A DNA stretch of 64,000 nt from Cryobacterium sp. Y11 (GTDB lineage: Bacteria; Actinomycetota; Actinomycetes; Actinomycetales; Microbacteriaceae), in assembly GCF_002929535.1 (NCBI RefSeq), contig NZ_PJJO01000046.1, positions 1 to 64,000 on the forward strand, given 5' to 3'. The position numbers and the translations under genes were made by a program. The notes beneath the pieces are model-generated. The model was given only the letters and a program-made list of their open reading frames with translations, was not told the origin of the DNA and searched no databases. Positions 36,651 through 46,715 of the stretch are shown here, in pieces (positions within the stretch are counted from its first letter, which is position 1; each line of letters begins with the position of its first letter).

Positions 36651-37517
36651 TTAGGTCTGCCGCACCGAGTTTACTGGCGAATTCACGCGCGGTTGCTGGG
36701 GCCGGATCTCCGCCTTAACCAGGCTCCGATCGTAGGCCAGGCGGGCATCGCTCTCGATCAGCAGTACCCGCTGGACCTCATTGCCGGTGATCTTCGACCG
36801 AGTACTGCGGAAAATACAGTTGTGCCGGTATACGTCGCCACCGTGCTCATAGAAGTATGCGTCGGCCTCGTGGATATGAAACTTCACGTCGAGAGCCTTT
36901 GTCGTTCGTAGTTCGCCAACCAGATACTCCGCTGTGGTCGTCACTATAAATTGAAAGGCCTGCTCAGTGTCGTTGCGAACCCGGTAGTCGAGATAGTTGA
37001 ACATCACCGACGTCCCGGTGCCAAACGGGATCTGCCGGTTGAAGTCTGGAAACAGGTCAAGGCTGTCGTGATGGTGGTGTTCCGTAATGGTGAGCGGGCT
37101 GTGCAGCACCATCCAATGGAGCAGGTTCGTGAATTGGCAGATTCCTCCGCCCAGGCCCGAAGTGGCACGACCGGAGCTGATCGTCAAGCCGTTCCGGTAC
37201 CCGAAGTGGGCGGTTGTCGCCCCGACGAGATTCCAGAACGAGAAGGTCTCTCCGGGGCGGATGAGGATTCCATTGATGTGTGGGGCGGCCAGCGTCAGGT
37301 TTACGGCTTTGTTTTCCTGCAGCTGGAGGTCGACGTTGCCGAGGGTGCGGCGAATCAACGAATTGTGACTATAGATCAGGACTGGCAGCGGGTCGGCCCG
37401 CTCTGTGGCGAATTGCACGCGATGCACCAGATTATTCAGGTGACGCAGCATAATCATCTTGCGCAGCGAGATTCGATACGTGAACGGCGAAATATCGCAA
37501 AAGAGTTTCCGTGCCAT
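36651..37517 (-). CDS. VanW family protein
   Basis: 288 residues with the VanW core: NLTLAAPHINGILIRPGETF, FSFWNLVG, then SGLGGGICQFTNLLHWM and a following HHHHDSLDLFPDFNRQIPFG. VanW proteins were named from an accessory vancomycin gene cluster but occur widely without resistance genes; the function is unknown, possibly cell-envelope related. No signal peptide is obvious. No van genes nearby. Confidence 0.85.
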   Translation of the reverse strand: MARKLFCDISPFTYRISLRKMIMLRHLNNLVHRVQFATERADPLPVLIYSHNSLIRRTLGNVDLQLQENKAVNLTLAAPHINGILIRPGETFSFWNLVGATTAHFGYRNGLTISSGRATSGLGGGICQFTNLLHWMVLHSPLTITEHHHHDSLDLFPDFNRQIPFGTGTSVMFNYLDYRVRNDTEQAFQFIVTTTAEYLVGELRTTKALDVKFHIHEADAYFYEHGGDVYRHNCIFRSTRSKITGNEVQRVLLIESDARLAYDRSLVKAEIRPQQPRVNSPVNSVRQT

Positions 37518-37926
37518 TGCGCGTCACTCCTGACCGATTGCCCCAACGCCCACAGGGTACTGCAAAATCGACGACGCCCGCGGCCCCCGGGCTGCACCGC
37601 ATGATGCAGCAGACTCGACCCTAGAGCCAAGACTTCAGGTTGCGCACACCCGCGCCGGCCAAACGCTACAGGACTAGTCCTGGAGCGCAGCACGTGCTAG
37701 ATGACCGGCCGCACCCAGTCGCCCCGTCCTTGCAAGAGCGGCAACCATGGTGGCGCCAACTTTCGCGCTGACTGCCGGAGCGACGCCGTCTACTGCGGCC
37801 GTTATCCGCGATCTCCGTGCCGGCTAAAACATTTCTTTGGGTATTCTTTACGGGTGTTCGGCACGTGAGTGCTTATAAGCGTGATTTTTCCTCGGGAATG
37901 TCGGTGGTCGGGTGTTGGCTTGAATT
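37518..37926. other. 409-bp stretch without a clear gene
   Basis: No convincing ORF. A start-less minus-strand frame (37674 to about 37826) has a protein-like composition (ITAAVDGVAPAVSAKVGAT) and could be a gene remnant. The last ~80 bp form the upstream region of the DUF222 remnant. Confidence 0.4.
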
Positions 37927-38430
37927 ATGACCAGCGTGGCAATGGAACTCACTTGGGCGGTGGCCGCTGTCGCCGCGCTCGGTAGCTCCAGTGCCGAGTT
38001 CGCCAGCCTGTCCGACGCCGAGGTTCTCGCGGCGCGTGGCCCGATCGCCGACCTACTGCGGCTGAGCAACACGGCCGCAGCATTCCTTGCCGGCACGATT
38101 GCGCAGCGATCCCGGTCAGAGCTTGGCCAATCGGGTTTGGCCGCGCGGCACGGGTTCGGTAACGCAACGCTGATGGCGCAGCAGACCACCGGCCTCAGCC
38201 GGGTCGAGGCCGGCCGGTTGGTGGCGGTCGGGGCGCTGATGAGCGACACCGAAACGGCCGGGTGGCAGGCCGCCGAGGCCGCCCGGGATGCCGCGCTAGC
38301 CGCCCAGGCGGCTGCCGAAGCGGTGGCGGAAGCGGCACGAGAGGCAGAGCGGGCAGCGGCACAAGAGGCCGAGCGGGCGGCGAGTACTGGCTGCAACCCC
38401 CGGCTGAGATCGACCCTGAACAGACGTTGA
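37927..38430 (+). pseudogene. DUF222 (13E12-type) protein, truncated
   Basis: The first ~120 residues match the N-terminal DUF222 domain of the multicopy actinobacterial DUF222-HNH nuclease family (LSDAEVLAARGPIADLLRL, RSRSELGQSGLAARHGFGNA, VGALMSDTETAGWQAA). After an Ala/Glu-rich stretch at ~130-150 the frame degenerates and ends; another frame continues briefly (SLPSKNPFMNIEVWLGP). The rest of DUF222 and the HNH nuclease domain are missing, so the copy is broken. Confidence 0.7.
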
Positions 38431-38566
38431 TCTCCCTGCCCAGCAAGAACCCGTTCATGAATATCGAGGTCTGGCTGGGCCCGCTTCTGCCGACTACAGC
38501 GGTGGCCGGTATCGCAGACAACCGCCAATCACGGAATGGGGGTCTCGGCAAGCTCGACCAACGAGA

Positions 38567-38597
38567 GGGGGGGCGACCCGGGGCCGGGTCGCCCCCC
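38567..38597 (-). terminator. terminator after era
   Basis: Very stable GC hairpin, GGGGGGCGACCCG pairing with CGGGTCGCCCCCC, 20 nt after the era stop. It also faces the truncated DUF222 gene. Confidence 0.7.
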
Positions 38598-38616
38598 ACG
38601 TCGACGACCGAACGGG

Positions 38617-39534
38617 TTAGAAACCGAGGCGACCGAGCTGCTTCGGGTCGCGCTGCCATTCCTTGGCGATCTTCACGCGCAGCGAGAGAAAGACGCGCTT
38701 GCCAACGAGCGGCTCGATCTGCTTGCGCGCGCGGGTACCGACATCCTTGAGCCGGCTGCCCGACTTACCGATGATGATGCCCTTCTGGCTGTCCCTTTCG
38801 ACGAACAGGTTGGCGTAAATTTCGACCAGTTCCTGGTCGTCGCGCTCGATGATGTCGTCAATGGTCACGGCGATCGAGTGCGGCAGCTCGTCGGTGACTC
38901 CCTCGAGAGCTGCCTCGCGAATGAACTCCGAGATGCGCGACTCGAGGGTCTCGTCGGTGACGGCATCGGCCGGGTAGAGCGGGGCATCCGCGTGCGGCAG
39001 CAGGCGCAACAGTTCGGTGGCGAGGGTGTCCAGCTGGATGCGGCTGGTCGAAGAGATCGGAACGATCGCCTCCCAATCGCGCAGGTGGGAGACGGCCAGC
39101 AGCTGGTTGGCGACGTTGGTTTTGGAGGACGCATCAATCTTGGTGACGATGGCGACCTTTTTGGCCCGCGGGAAGGCATCCAGTTGCTCGTTGATGAACT
39201 TGTCGCCCGGGCCGATCGGTTCGTTGGCTGGGATGCACAGGCCGATCACGTCGACGCCGGCCAGGGTCGCGGTGACGAGGCTGTTCAAACGCTCACCGAG
39301 GAGCGTGCGCGGGCGGTGGATGCCGGGGGTGTCGACCAGAATGAGCTGGCCGTTCTTCTGGTGCACGATGCCACGGATGGCGCGGCGGGTGGTCTGCGGC
39401 TTCGACGACGTGATCGCGACTTTTTCGCCCACCAACGCGTTCGTCAGGGTGGATTTACCCACGTTGGGACGCCCGACGAACGAGACAAATCCCGCTCGAT
39501 AATCGGCGGGGTGTTCCTGTGTTTCTGCGGTCAT
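38617..39534 (-). CDS. era: GTPase Era
   Basis: 305 residues. GTP-binding motifs GRPNVGKST (21-29), DTPGIH (67-72) and TKID, then a C-terminal KH domain (ERDSQKGIIIGKSGSRLKDV). Binds 16S rRNA and helps assemble the small ribosomal subunit. Start overlaps the CNNM-family stop by 4 nt. Last gene of the hrcA-to-era cluster. Confidence 0.96.
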   Translation of the reverse strand: MTAETQEHPADYRAGFVSFVGRPNVGKSTLTNALVGEKVAITSSKPQTTRRAIRGIVHQKNGQLILVDTPGIHRPRTLLGERLNSLVTATLAGVDVIGLCIPANEPIGPGDKFINEQLDAFPRAKKVAIVTKIDASSKTNVANQLLAVSHLRDWEAIVPISSTSRIQLDTLATELLRLLPHADAPLYPADAVTDETLESRISEFIREAALEGVTDELPHSIAVTIDDIIERDDQELVEIYANLFVERDSQKGIIIGKSGSRLKDVGTRARKQIEPLVGKRVFLSLRVKIAKEWQRDPKQLGRLGF

Positions 39535-40880
39535 GACCGTTCTCCTTCATCGTCCGACACCGTACTGTTGTTCGACACCGTGTTGTTATTCGTTACCGTG
39601 AGGAATGCGGTCTGTGCATCAATCAAAGCTTCTTCTCGCTCCACCAGCACGGTGCTGATGCGCTTGCGGCGGCCTTCGGTGCGCTCGGCGGTGAGGTTGA
39701 GCCCACTGACCGAGGCGACCGATCCGGCGACGGGAAGTCGCCCGAGGGCCTTAGCCAGCAGGCCGCCCACCGAGTCGACATCATCATCATCGAGTACCAG
39801 GTCGAACAGTTCGCCGAGCTCGTCGACCGGCAACCGTGCACTAACCCGAAACCGTCCGTCGCCAAGGTCTTCGAACTCGACCACGTCGCGGTCGTACTCG
39901 TCCGAGATATCGCCGACGAGTTCCTCGATCAGATCCTCGAGGGTGACCAGCCCGGCGATGCCGCCGTACTCATCGACGACCATGGCCAGATGGTTGGACT
40001 CGAGCTGCATCTGACGCAGCATGGCGTCGGCTTTTTTCGACTCCGGCGCGAACACGGCCGGCCGGGCCAGTTCGGCCACGGTCAGCTGCAGCGCGTTCAC
40101 TGGCCGCTCGTAGACCAGCCGGGCAACGTCACGGAGGTACAGGATGCCGGCCACGTCGTCGACTTCCCCGTCAAGAACGGGTACCCGCGAGGTACCGCTA
40201 CTCAGGAACAAGCCCATGGCGGCGTCGATACTCGCGTCAGCGTCGATGGTGATCATGTCGGTGCGCGGAATCATCACCTCGCGCACGACCGTTTCGCTGA
40301 ACTCAAAGATGGAGTGAATGAGTTCCCGGTCGTCTTCTTCGATCACGGCCAGTTCGGTAGCCTCGTCGACCATGCTGAGCAGTTGGTCTTCCGAGGTGAA
40401 GGTCGCGAGCTTGGTGCGGCCGGGGGTGACTCGGTTACCGAGGGCGACGAGCGCGTTCGCAATCGGCCCGAGGAGCACCCGGGCCACGTGCACGAGCAGC
40501 GCCGTCGCGGACAGCAGCCCAACCGGGTGCGCCCGGCCGACGCTGCGCGGGCTGGCCCCGACCAGCACAAACGAGACCGAGGTCATAATCAGTGCCGACA
40601 ACAGCAGCGCCAGCCACAAGGCCTCGATCGTGGTCGCAAAGACCAGGGTCACCAACACGGCCGCCGTTGTCTCCGCGGTAATGCGAATGAAGTTGATCGC
40701 GTTCAAGTGCGCGCCGGTATCTTCGGCGATCGCGCGGAGTGACCGTTTGGCGCGCCGAGTAGATACCAGGCTGACGATATCGGCCCGGGATTGGCTCGTG
40801 ATGGACGCGTCGACGGCGGCCATCAGACCGGCAAACACGACCAGAATCACAGCGGCGTAAATGAACCACACGATGTGCAT
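39531..40880 (-). CDS. CNNM/CorC-type (hemolysin family) membrane protein
   Basis: 449 residues: N-terminal CNNM (DUF21) domain with about four membrane helices, a pair of CBS domains (VREVMIPRTDMITIDAD; LAMVVDEYGGIAGLVTLEDL) and a C-terminal CorC_HlyC domain (GRFRVSARLPVDEL). Homologues move Mg2+ or Co2+; the old hemolysin label is misleading. Overlaps era by 4 nt; its own start shares a base with the end of ybeY. Confidence 0.92.
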   Translation of the reverse strand: MHIVWFIYAAVILVVFAGLMAAVDASITSQSRADIVSLVSTRRAKRSLRAIAEDTGAHLNAINFIRITAETTAAVLVTLVFATTIEALWLALLLSALIMTSVSFVLVGASPRSVGRAHPVGLLSATALLVHVARVLLGPIANALVALGNRVTPGRTKLATFTSEDQLLSMVDEATELAVIEEDDRELIHSIFEFSETVVREVMIPRTDMITIDADASIDAAMGLFLSSGTSRVPVLDGEVDDVAGILYLRDVARLVYERPVNALQLTVAELARPAVFAPESKKADAMLRQMQLESNHLAMVVDEYGGIAGLVTLEDLIEELVGDISDEYDRDVVEFEDLGDGRFRVSARLPVDELGELFDLVLDDDDVDSVGGLLAKALGRLPVAGSVASVSGLNLTAERTEGRRKRISTVLVEREEALIDAQTAFLTVTNNNTVSNNSTVSDDEGERS

Positions 40881-41344
40881 CAGTGGCGTTGTCGTTCCTG
40901 CATGGCGAAGCCAATAAGAATGTCCCGCTGAATGCCGAACATCTCTTTCTCTTCGTCGGGTTCGGCGTGGTCGAACCCGAGCAGGTGCAGCACGCCGTGC
41001 GTGGTGAGCAGCAGCAGTTCATCGAGGGTGCTGTGGCCAGCGGTCTCGGCCTGCCCCTGGGCGACCTGCGGGCACAGCACGATGTCGCCGAGGAGCCCTG
41101 GCGGGGTCTCCTGATCCTCGGTTCCGGGACGCAGTTCATCCATTGGAAAGCTCAGAACGTCGGTGGGGCCCGGCTCGTCCATCCACTGCACGTGAAGTTG
41201 CTCCATCGCACCCTCGTCGACGAGCACGATGGCCAGTTCGGCGTCGGCGTGCACGTGCATGGTGTCGAGCGCGAAGGCAGCGAGGCGCTGGATGGTGGCC
41301 TCATCGACCGGGATGGCCGACTCGTTGTTGATTTCGATGCTCAA
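40880..41344 (-). CDS. ybeY: rRNA maturation endonuclease YbeY
   Basis: 154-residue zinc metalloprotein with the invariant H-x3-H-x5-H motif at 116-126 ([11 protein letters not shown]). Acts in 16S rRNA 3'-end maturation and ribosome quality control. The acidic region [10 protein letters not shown] is typical. Overlaps the phoH stop by 4 nt. Confidence 0.95.
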   Translation of the reverse strand: MSIEINNESAIPVDEATIQRLAAFALDTMHVHADAELAIVLVDEGAMEQLHVQWMDEPGPTDVLSFPMDELRPGTEDQETPPGLLGDIVLCPQVAQGQAETAGHSTLDELLLLTTHGVLHLLGFDHAEPDEEKEMFGIQRDILIGFAMQERQRH

Positions 41345-42471
41345 CTGGAACTCCGTTTCGGGTTGCGGCCGGGCGCGTTGCCGGTGCGCTGGGGGCCACG
41401 ATTGGCAAACTCGCGCGCTTCGGCACTCTCCTGACGGAGGGCTTGCTTCTGCGCGTCATACTCGGTGTACGCGTCGACGATGCGCCCGACGAGCGAGTGC
41501 CGCACGACATCGGCACTGGTCAAATAAGCAAAGTGGATGTCGTCGATTCCGTCGAGCACGCGGGTGACCAGTTTCAGTCCGCTCGTACCGGCCGGCAGGT
41601 CAATCTGGGTGACGTCGCCGGTGATGACCATCTTGGAGCCGAATCCCAGACGGGTCAGAAACATTTTCATCTGCTCCGGCGTCGTGTTCTGGGCTTCGTC
41701 GAGCACGACGAAGCTGGCGTTGAGGGTGCGTCCGCGCATATAGGCGAGCGGAGCGACCTCGATGGTGCCGGCCGCGAGCAGCTTGGGGATCAGCTCGGGG
41801 TCGAGCATCTCGCCGAGCGCGTCGTAGAGCGGGCGCAGATACGGGTCGATCTTGTCGGTGAGCGTGCCCGGCAGAAAGCCGAGCCGTTCGCCGGCCTCCA
41901 CTGCCGGGCGGGTCAGGATGATGCGTTCGACCTCCTTGTTTTGCAGGGCGCGCACCGCCTTCGCCATGGCCAGGTAGGTCTTGCCGGTACCGGCCGGTCC
42001 GATGCCAAAGACGATCGTATTGTCGTCGATCGCGTCGATGTATTCTTTCTGGCCGATCGACTTAGCCCGAATGCTCTTGCCGCGCGCGGTCAAAATTGGG
42101 GCTCCGAGTAGAGCGGATGGACTCACGGAGCTGTCAGCTGCGAGCATCCGTGCGGCCGTGGCGACCTCGGTCTCGCCCAGGTCGTGGCCGGTGCGCAGAG
42201 CCAACTGCAGTTCCTCGATCAGGCGGCGCACGGCTTTCACGTCGACGGCCGTGCCTGTGATGCTCACGTCATTGCCGCGCACGTGCACGTTGACCTGGGG
42301 GTATGCGGCCTCGATGGTGCTCAAGTAGCGATCTTCGGGGCCGAGTAGGCGCACCATGGCGACACCGTCGACGGTGAAGCGCAGTTCCGTGTGGGGGTCA
42401 GGCTTAATAGGACCAGCTTTAGTTGGCTCAGCTTTCGTAGGCTCAGCTTTCGTCGGCTCAGAGGGCACCAA
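41341..42471 (-). CDS. phoH: PhoH family ATPase
   Basis: 376 residues. P-loop GPAGTGKT (158-165) and Walker B-like [14 protein letters not shown], followed by the family's GDVTQIDLP. The N-terminus carries three exact EPTKA repeats encoded by 15-bp units, not part of the fold. PhoH/YbeZ proteins partner YbeY in RNA metabolism, consistent with the overlap. Starts with GTG 14 nt inside the HIT gene. Confidence 0.93.
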   Translation of the reverse strand: MVPSEPTKAEPTKAEPTKAGPIKPDPHTELRFTVDGVAMVRLLGPEDRYLSTIEAAYPQVNVHVRGNDVSITGTAVDVKAVRRLIEELQLALRTGHDLGETEVATAARMLAADSSVSPSALLGAPILTARGKSIRAKSIGQKEYIDAIDDNTIVFGIGPAGTGKTYLAMAKAVRALQNKEVERIILTRPAVEAGERLGFLPGTLTDKIDPYLRPLYDALGEMLDPELIPKLLAAGTIEVAPLAYMRGRTLNASFVVLDEAQNTTPEQMKMFLTRLGFGSKMVITGDVTQIDLPAGTSGLKLVTRVLDGIDDIHFAYLTSADVVRHSLVGRIVDAYTEYDAQKQALRQESAEAREFANRGPQRTGNAPGRNPKRSSS

Positions 42472-42835
42472 GCGAGTCCTCCCCCAGCTGTTCCGACGGC
42501 TCCGGGCTACCTAAAACGTGCGCGTGCACGTGGAAGACCGTCTGGCCAGCGGCTGCCCCGGTGTTGAAAACCAGGCGGAACTGGCCGTTGCTGCGTTCGG
42601 TCGCAATCTGCTCGGCGACGGCGACGAGTTCGGCCAGCAGCGCTGGGTTGCCAGCGGCGAGCTCGACCACGTTCTGATACTGCGGGTCTTTCGTGGTGAC
42701 GACAACGTGGACCGGGGCCTTCGGCGCGATATCGAGGAAGGCAATGATGTGCTCTGTCTCGGCCACGATTGTCGCCGGAATCTCACGCGCGATGATGCGG
42801 CTGAAAATGGTCGGTTGGGCGACGGAAGAAGACAT
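42458..42835 (-). CDS. HIT domain nucleotide hydrolase
   Basis: 125 residues. The histidine triad is seen as FHVHAHVLG (H-x-H-x-H-type), with the N-terminal TIFSRIIAREIPATIVAET that is usual for this branch. Hydrolyses adenosine phosphoramidates or related compounds. Fixed neighbour of phoH and rsmE in Actinobacteria. Confidence 0.93.
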   Translation of the reverse strand: MSSSVAQPTIFSRIIAREIPATIVAETEHIIAFLDIAPKAPVHVVVTTKDPQYQNVVELAAGNPALLAELVAVAEQIATERSNGQFRLVFNTGAAAGQTVFHVHAHVLGSPEPSEQLGEDSLGAL

Positions 42836-42886
42836 ACCTCTATCTTAAGCGGCGCTACCAGCAGCCGGCACTACCAACGGCACACG

Positions 42887-43627
42887 CTACCAACGTCCTA
42901 GCGTTGCATTGAGAATGGCGAGAGCGGCGGGCCCAGCGGTGGAGGTGCGCAGCACGGTGTCGCCGAGGCGCACCGCACTCGCGCCAGCTTGCTCCAACAG
43001 CAGCAGTTCGGCCGGGGAAATTCCGCCCTCCGGGCCGACGACAAGAACAATGTCGCGGTCGTCGGTGGGCACGGCCACCTCGGTGAGGCGACCGGATGCA
43101 GCCGGATCGAGTAGCAGCATCCGTGTCGTTGCAGCCAGCGCGGCCAGCTGCTTGGTGCTGATCAGCGGGGCTACGTCTGGCAGCCAGGCCCGAATAGACT
43201 GCTTGCTCGCTTCGCGCACGATGGTGCTCCAGCGTTCGTGGCCCTTGGCAATTTTCGCCCCCTCCCACTTGGTAATGGAGCGGGCGGCAGCCCAGGGAAT
43301 GACGCCGTCGACGCCGAGTTCGGTGGCGGCCTGAATGGCGAGTTCGTCGCGGTCGCCCTTGGCGAGGGCTTGCACCAAGCGGATGCGCGGCGTAGCGGCC
43401 ACGGTCTCGCTCGCGTCATCCACGCGCAGGGTCAACGACGCGGCCTCCGCCGAAAGCACGGCCCCTTCCAGCAGCAACCCGGCTCCATTACCCAGGCGGA
43501 GCCGGTCCCCGGGACGAACCCGGCTCACCGTGACCGCGTGCCGAGCCTCTGCGCCGTCAACGGTCACGACCTGCCCCGGGCGACTGTCCGCCGCCCGGAG
43601 CGATTCCTGCAGGTAGAAATGCGCCAC
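42887..43627 (-). CDS. rsmE: 16S rRNA (uracil-1498 N3) methyltransferase
   Basis: 246 residues: N-terminal PUA-like part and C-terminal SPOUT knot with VVGPEGGISPAE and the final LGDTVLRTSTAGPAALA (LRTSTA here, LRTETA in most homologues). Located 1 nt after dnaJ, so co-expressed with it. Confidence 0.93.
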   Translation of the reverse strand: MAHFYLQESLRAADSRPGQVVTVDGAEARHAVTVSRVRPGDRLRLGNGAGLLLEGAVLSAEAASLTLRVDDASETVAATPRIRLVQALAKGDRDELAIQAATELGVDGVIPWAAARSITKWEGAKIAKGHERWSTIVREASKQSIRAWLPDVAPLISTKQLAALAATTRMLLLDPAASGRLTEVAVPTDDRDIVLVVGPEGGISPAELLLLEQAGASAVRLGDTVLRTSTAGPAALAILNATLGRW

Positions 43628-43628
43628 G

Positions 43629-44735
43629 TTAGCCGAGGAACCGGTCGCGCAGCTTCGCGAACAAGCCCTGCTGATACTGGCTCAGGGTCGGTGCCGGCGC
43701 TGCGTAGCGGGCGGCGAACTGTTCGATCAGTTCGCGTTCCTTGTGGTCGAGCTTGCTCGGTGTGACGACGTGGATGCCGACCTTGAGGTCGCCCCGGCCG
43801 CTGCCGCGCAGCTTGGTGATGCCGCGGTCCTTGATCGTGAGCACCTCGGCGCTTTGCGAGCCGGGGCGAATGTCCACCTCGATGTCGCCGTCGAGGGCCT
43901 TGACGGTGACGGTCGTTCCGAGAATGGCACTGGTCATGGGCACGTCGAGGGAGCACATCAGGTCGTCGCCGTCGCGGCTGAAGACGTCGTGATGGCGCAC
44001 CTTCATCTCGAGGTAGAGGTCACCGTTCGGGCCGGCGGCCGGGCCGGCCTCTCCGCTGCCGGGCATCTGCAGGCGCAGGCCGGTGTCAACGCCGGCCGGG
44101 ATGTCGACGGGCACGGAGCGACGGGCGCGTACGCGGCCCTGACCGGAGCAGGTCATGCACGGAGTGGCGATGATGGTGCCATAGCCGCGGCAGGTACCGC
44201 AGGGGCTCGATGTCATGACGTTGCCCAGCAGGGAGCGCACCGCGCGCTGGATACTGCCGGTGCCGTGGCAAATGTCACAGGTAATCGGTGACGTTCCCGG
44301 GGCGCAGCAGGAGCCCTTGCAGGTGTCACAGACGATGGCGGTGTCGACTTCGAGGTCTCGGTGGGTGCCGAAGATGACCTCGTCGAGGTCGAGTTCAACC
44401 CGAATCAAGGCGTCTTGACCGCGTTCGCGGCGCGAGCGCGGGCCACGGCTGCTGCCGCCTCCCCCGCCGAAGAAGGTTTCGAAGATGTCACCGAAGTTGC
44501 CGAAGTTCTGCCCGTCGAAGCCGCCACCCTGGCCGCCGCCCTGGTCGTACTTCTGACGCTGTTTCGCGTCGCTGAGCACGTCGTAGGCGTGGGTGATGCT
44601 CTTGAACCGTTCGGACGCTTCAGCGCCGGGGTTCACGTCGGGGTGCAGCTCGCGAGCGAGGCGGCGATAGGCCTTCTTGATTTGGTCTGTGGTCGCGTCG
44701 CGGTCAACGCCCAGCGCTTCGTAATGGTCAGCCAA
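43629..44735 (-). CDS. dnaJ: chaperone DnaJ
   Basis: 368 residues: J domain with HPD (31-33), Gly/Phe-rich region, four zinc-finger repeats beginning [24 protein letters not shown] and CMTCSGQG, then the substrate-binding C-terminal domain. Cochaperone of DnaK. Follows hrcA, as in many Actinobacteria where this is the second dnaJ copy (DnaJ2). Confidence 0.95.
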   Translation of the reverse strand: MADHYEALGVDRDATTDQIKKAYRRLARELHPDVNPGAEASERFKSITHAYDVLSDAKQRQKYDQGGGQGGGFDGQNFGNFGDIFETFFGGGGGSSRGPRSRRERGQDALIRVELDLDEVIFGTHRDLEVDTAIVCDTCKGSCCAPGTSPITCDICHGTGSIQRAVRSLLGNVMTSSPCGTCRGYGTIIATPCMTCSGQGRVRARRSVPVDIPAGVDTGLRLQMPGSGEAGPAAGPNGDLYLEMKVRHHDVFSRDGDDLMCSLDVPMTSAILGTTVTVKALDGDIEVDIRPGSQSAEVLTIKDRGITKLRGSGRGDLKVGIHVVTPSKLDHKERELIEQFAARYAAPAPTLSQYQQGLFAKLRDRFLG

Positions 44736-44820
44736 AGGTGGCTCTCCTTGAGTTTTTGATGATTAATCTGATGAGTGGTCGATGCCGCACAGCGTCAAAG
44801 AAAACGCAGCGGCGCAAGCG

Positions 44821-45840
44821 TTAGGTCTCGCCGAGCAGGCGGGACAGATAGCGGGCGACGGCGCGGACCGCCGCCATGTTGTTGGAATAGTCCATGCGCG
44901 TCGGCCCGAGCACTCCGAGGCGGGCCAGATTGCCGTTGGCGGTGTATCCGCTCGTGAGTACGCTCGCTTCTGGCAGACCGAACGCGGCATTCTCGCGGCC
45001 GATGCTCACCGAGACGCCGTGCTGGTCGGTCTCCATCTCGCCGAACAGACGTAGCAGCACGACCTGCTCTTCGATGGCTTCAAGCACCGGGTAGATGCTG
45101 CCGGAAAAATCGTCCTCAGTGCGCACCAGGTTCGCGGCTCCCGCCATGAGGAGCTTGTCCTGGCGATTGGCGCCGACCTGGTCGGCGAGGGTGCGCGTAA
45201 TCAGGTCGACGATGGGTTGCAGCGTCGGCGCGCCCGGCCAGACACTCGCAGCGAGAGCAGCGGATGCTTCGGCCATGCTGAGTCCGACCACCGCGATGTG
45301 GAGGCGGGCTCGTACCTCACTAAGCGTCTGCTCGCTGATCGCCTGCGGCAGATCAATCACCCGTTGCTCGACCCCACCGGTATCGCTGATGAGTACCGAG
45401 AGAATGCGCGTCTCTGTGAGCGGTACAAACTCGATGTGGCGCACCTTGGCGCGTGACGTCGATGGGTACTGCACCAGCGCGACCTGGTGGGTGAGCTGTG
45501 AGAGCAGCCGCACGCTGCGCACCAGCACCTGGTCGAGGTCGGCGGAATGGCCGAGGAACGTTTCGATCGCCTGGCGTTGCGCCGGGGTGAGCGGGCGCAG
45601 GTCGGCGAGGTGGTCGACAAAAACGCGGTAGCCCTTATCGGTGGGGATACGTCCTGACGAGGTGTGTGGCGCCGCAATCAGGTCTTCTTCTTCGAGCAGG
45701 GCCATGTCGTTGCGAATGGTGGCGGCGGAGACACCAAACGAATGCCGGTCGACGATTGATTTGGAGCCGACGGGTTCACGGGACGCGACGTAATCTTGCA
45801 CGATGACGCGCAACACATCAAGCCCACGGTCGGAAACCAT
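44821..45840 (-). CDS. hrcA: heat-inducible transcription repressor HrcA
   Basis: 339 residues from the ATG at 45840, which follows AGGAAGG by 8 nt. Winged-helix N-terminus (GLDVLRVIVQDYVASREPVG, ATIRNDMALLEEEDLIAAPH) and the GAF-like HrcA domain. Represses chaperone operons through the CIRCE inverted repeat; I see no CIRCE copy upstream of hrcA here. Longer in-frame starts lack a ribosome-binding site. Confidence 0.95.
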   Translation of the reverse strand: MVSDRGLDVLRVIVQDYVASREPVGSKSIVDRHSFGVSAATIRNDMALLEEEDLIAAPHTSSGRIPTDKGYRVFVDHLADLRPLTPAQRQAIETFLGHSADLDQVLVRSVRLLSQLTHQVALVQYPSTSRAKVRHIEFVPLTETRILSVLISDTGGVEQRVIDLPQAISEQTLSEVRARLHIAVVGLSMAEASAALAASVWPGAPTLQPIVDLITRTLADQVGANRQDKLLMAGAANLVRTEDDFSGSIYPVLEAIEEQVVLLRLFGEMETDQHGVSVSIGRENAAFGLPEASVLTSGYTANGNLARLGVLGPTRMDYSNNMAAVRAVARYLSRLLGET

Positions 45841-46075
45841 TGCGCACGCCTTCCTGATTCTTCCAATACAGCGCCAATAAGCGGATGCTGGTGGGTACGC
45901 TGACGGGTACGCTCGGACCCAGGTTTGCCGGCACGTTGTTGGCACTCGCATCCACCGACTGCCAATACTATCGCGACCGACCGGGTTCCGGCTGAGAAGA
46001 CCCATTGCCAGGATCGCCAACCGAGCGTTTAATTGTCGCTATACGCTCCCCCTGCGTTCAGTGAAAGGGACGATC

Positions 46076-46588
46076 ATGAGCGATCCACAGGCGCCACCTC
46101 CCGGTGATTCACACGACCGTGACCCCACCTTCCGCGACCCTCATACTGGTCAGCCTCCGTATGGTCAAACACCGACCGGCCAACCCTCGTATGGCCAACC
46201 AGCCGCAGGTCCCTCGACCACTCCGGTCGTGGCGGCCCCGCTTTCCGAGGCCGATGACCGGCAGTGGGCCTCGCTGGCGCACCTCGGTGGCATCCTGAGT
46301 TTTCTACCAGCGCTGATCATCTGGCTGGTCTTCAAGGATCGCGGCCGCTTAACCACCACCGAGGCGAAGGAGGCGCTCAACTTTCAGATCACCCTGTTTA
46401 TCGCCTACATCGCCATCATCGTGATCTCGATCTTCCTCGCCCTCGTCACCTTCGGCATCGGCGGAGTGCTCAGTGGCCTCGGCTGGATTGTGTGGCTGGC
46501 CGGCGTGATCTTCTCGATCCTGGGGTTTGTGCAGGCCAAAGACGGCCGAAACTACCGCTACCCGGTGGCGATTCGCCTCATCAAGTAG
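46076..46588 (+). CDS. DUF4870 membrane protein, copy 1
   Basis: 170 residues: Pro/Gln/Tyr-rich N-terminus with repeats (QPPYGQTPTGQPSYGQP) then a DUF4870 domain with WASLAHLGGILSFLPALIIW and a second hairpin of helices, ending in a basic tail. ATG 46076 follows GAAAGGG. Divergent from hrcA. Paralogue of the next gene. Confidence 0.8.
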   Translation: MSDPQAPPPGDSHDRDPTFRDPHTGQPPYGQTPTGQPSYGQPAAGPSTTPVVAAPLSEADDRQWASLAHLGGILSFLPALIIWLVFKDRGRLTTTEAKEALNFQITLFIAYIAIIVISIFLALVTFGIGGVLSGLGWIVWLAGVIFSILGFVQAKDGRNYRYPVAIRLIK

Positions 46589-46715
46589 CGGCTTGACCAA
46601 GCTAAACCGCAAGTCGGACGGTTAGTCTGGTGGGGCCTGGCGTGGCGGTTGCACGAATCGCCACTTCCACCGCGACCCGACCGATCAGACCGTCCACACT
46701 CGAACAGGAGACCGC

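Noticed and set aside
36651..37517. Vancomycin resistance locus suggested by VanW
   Set aside because: No vanHAX, vanRS or vanY genes nearby; VanW-domain proteins are common without resistance.
37674..37826. Minus-strand frame with protein-like composition
   Set aside because: Short, start-less and without recognisable similarity; could be chance in GC-rich DNA.
45841..46075. Possible CIRCE operator before hrcA
   Set aside because: No inverted repeat of the GCACTC-N9-GAGTGC type could be found in the divergent region.
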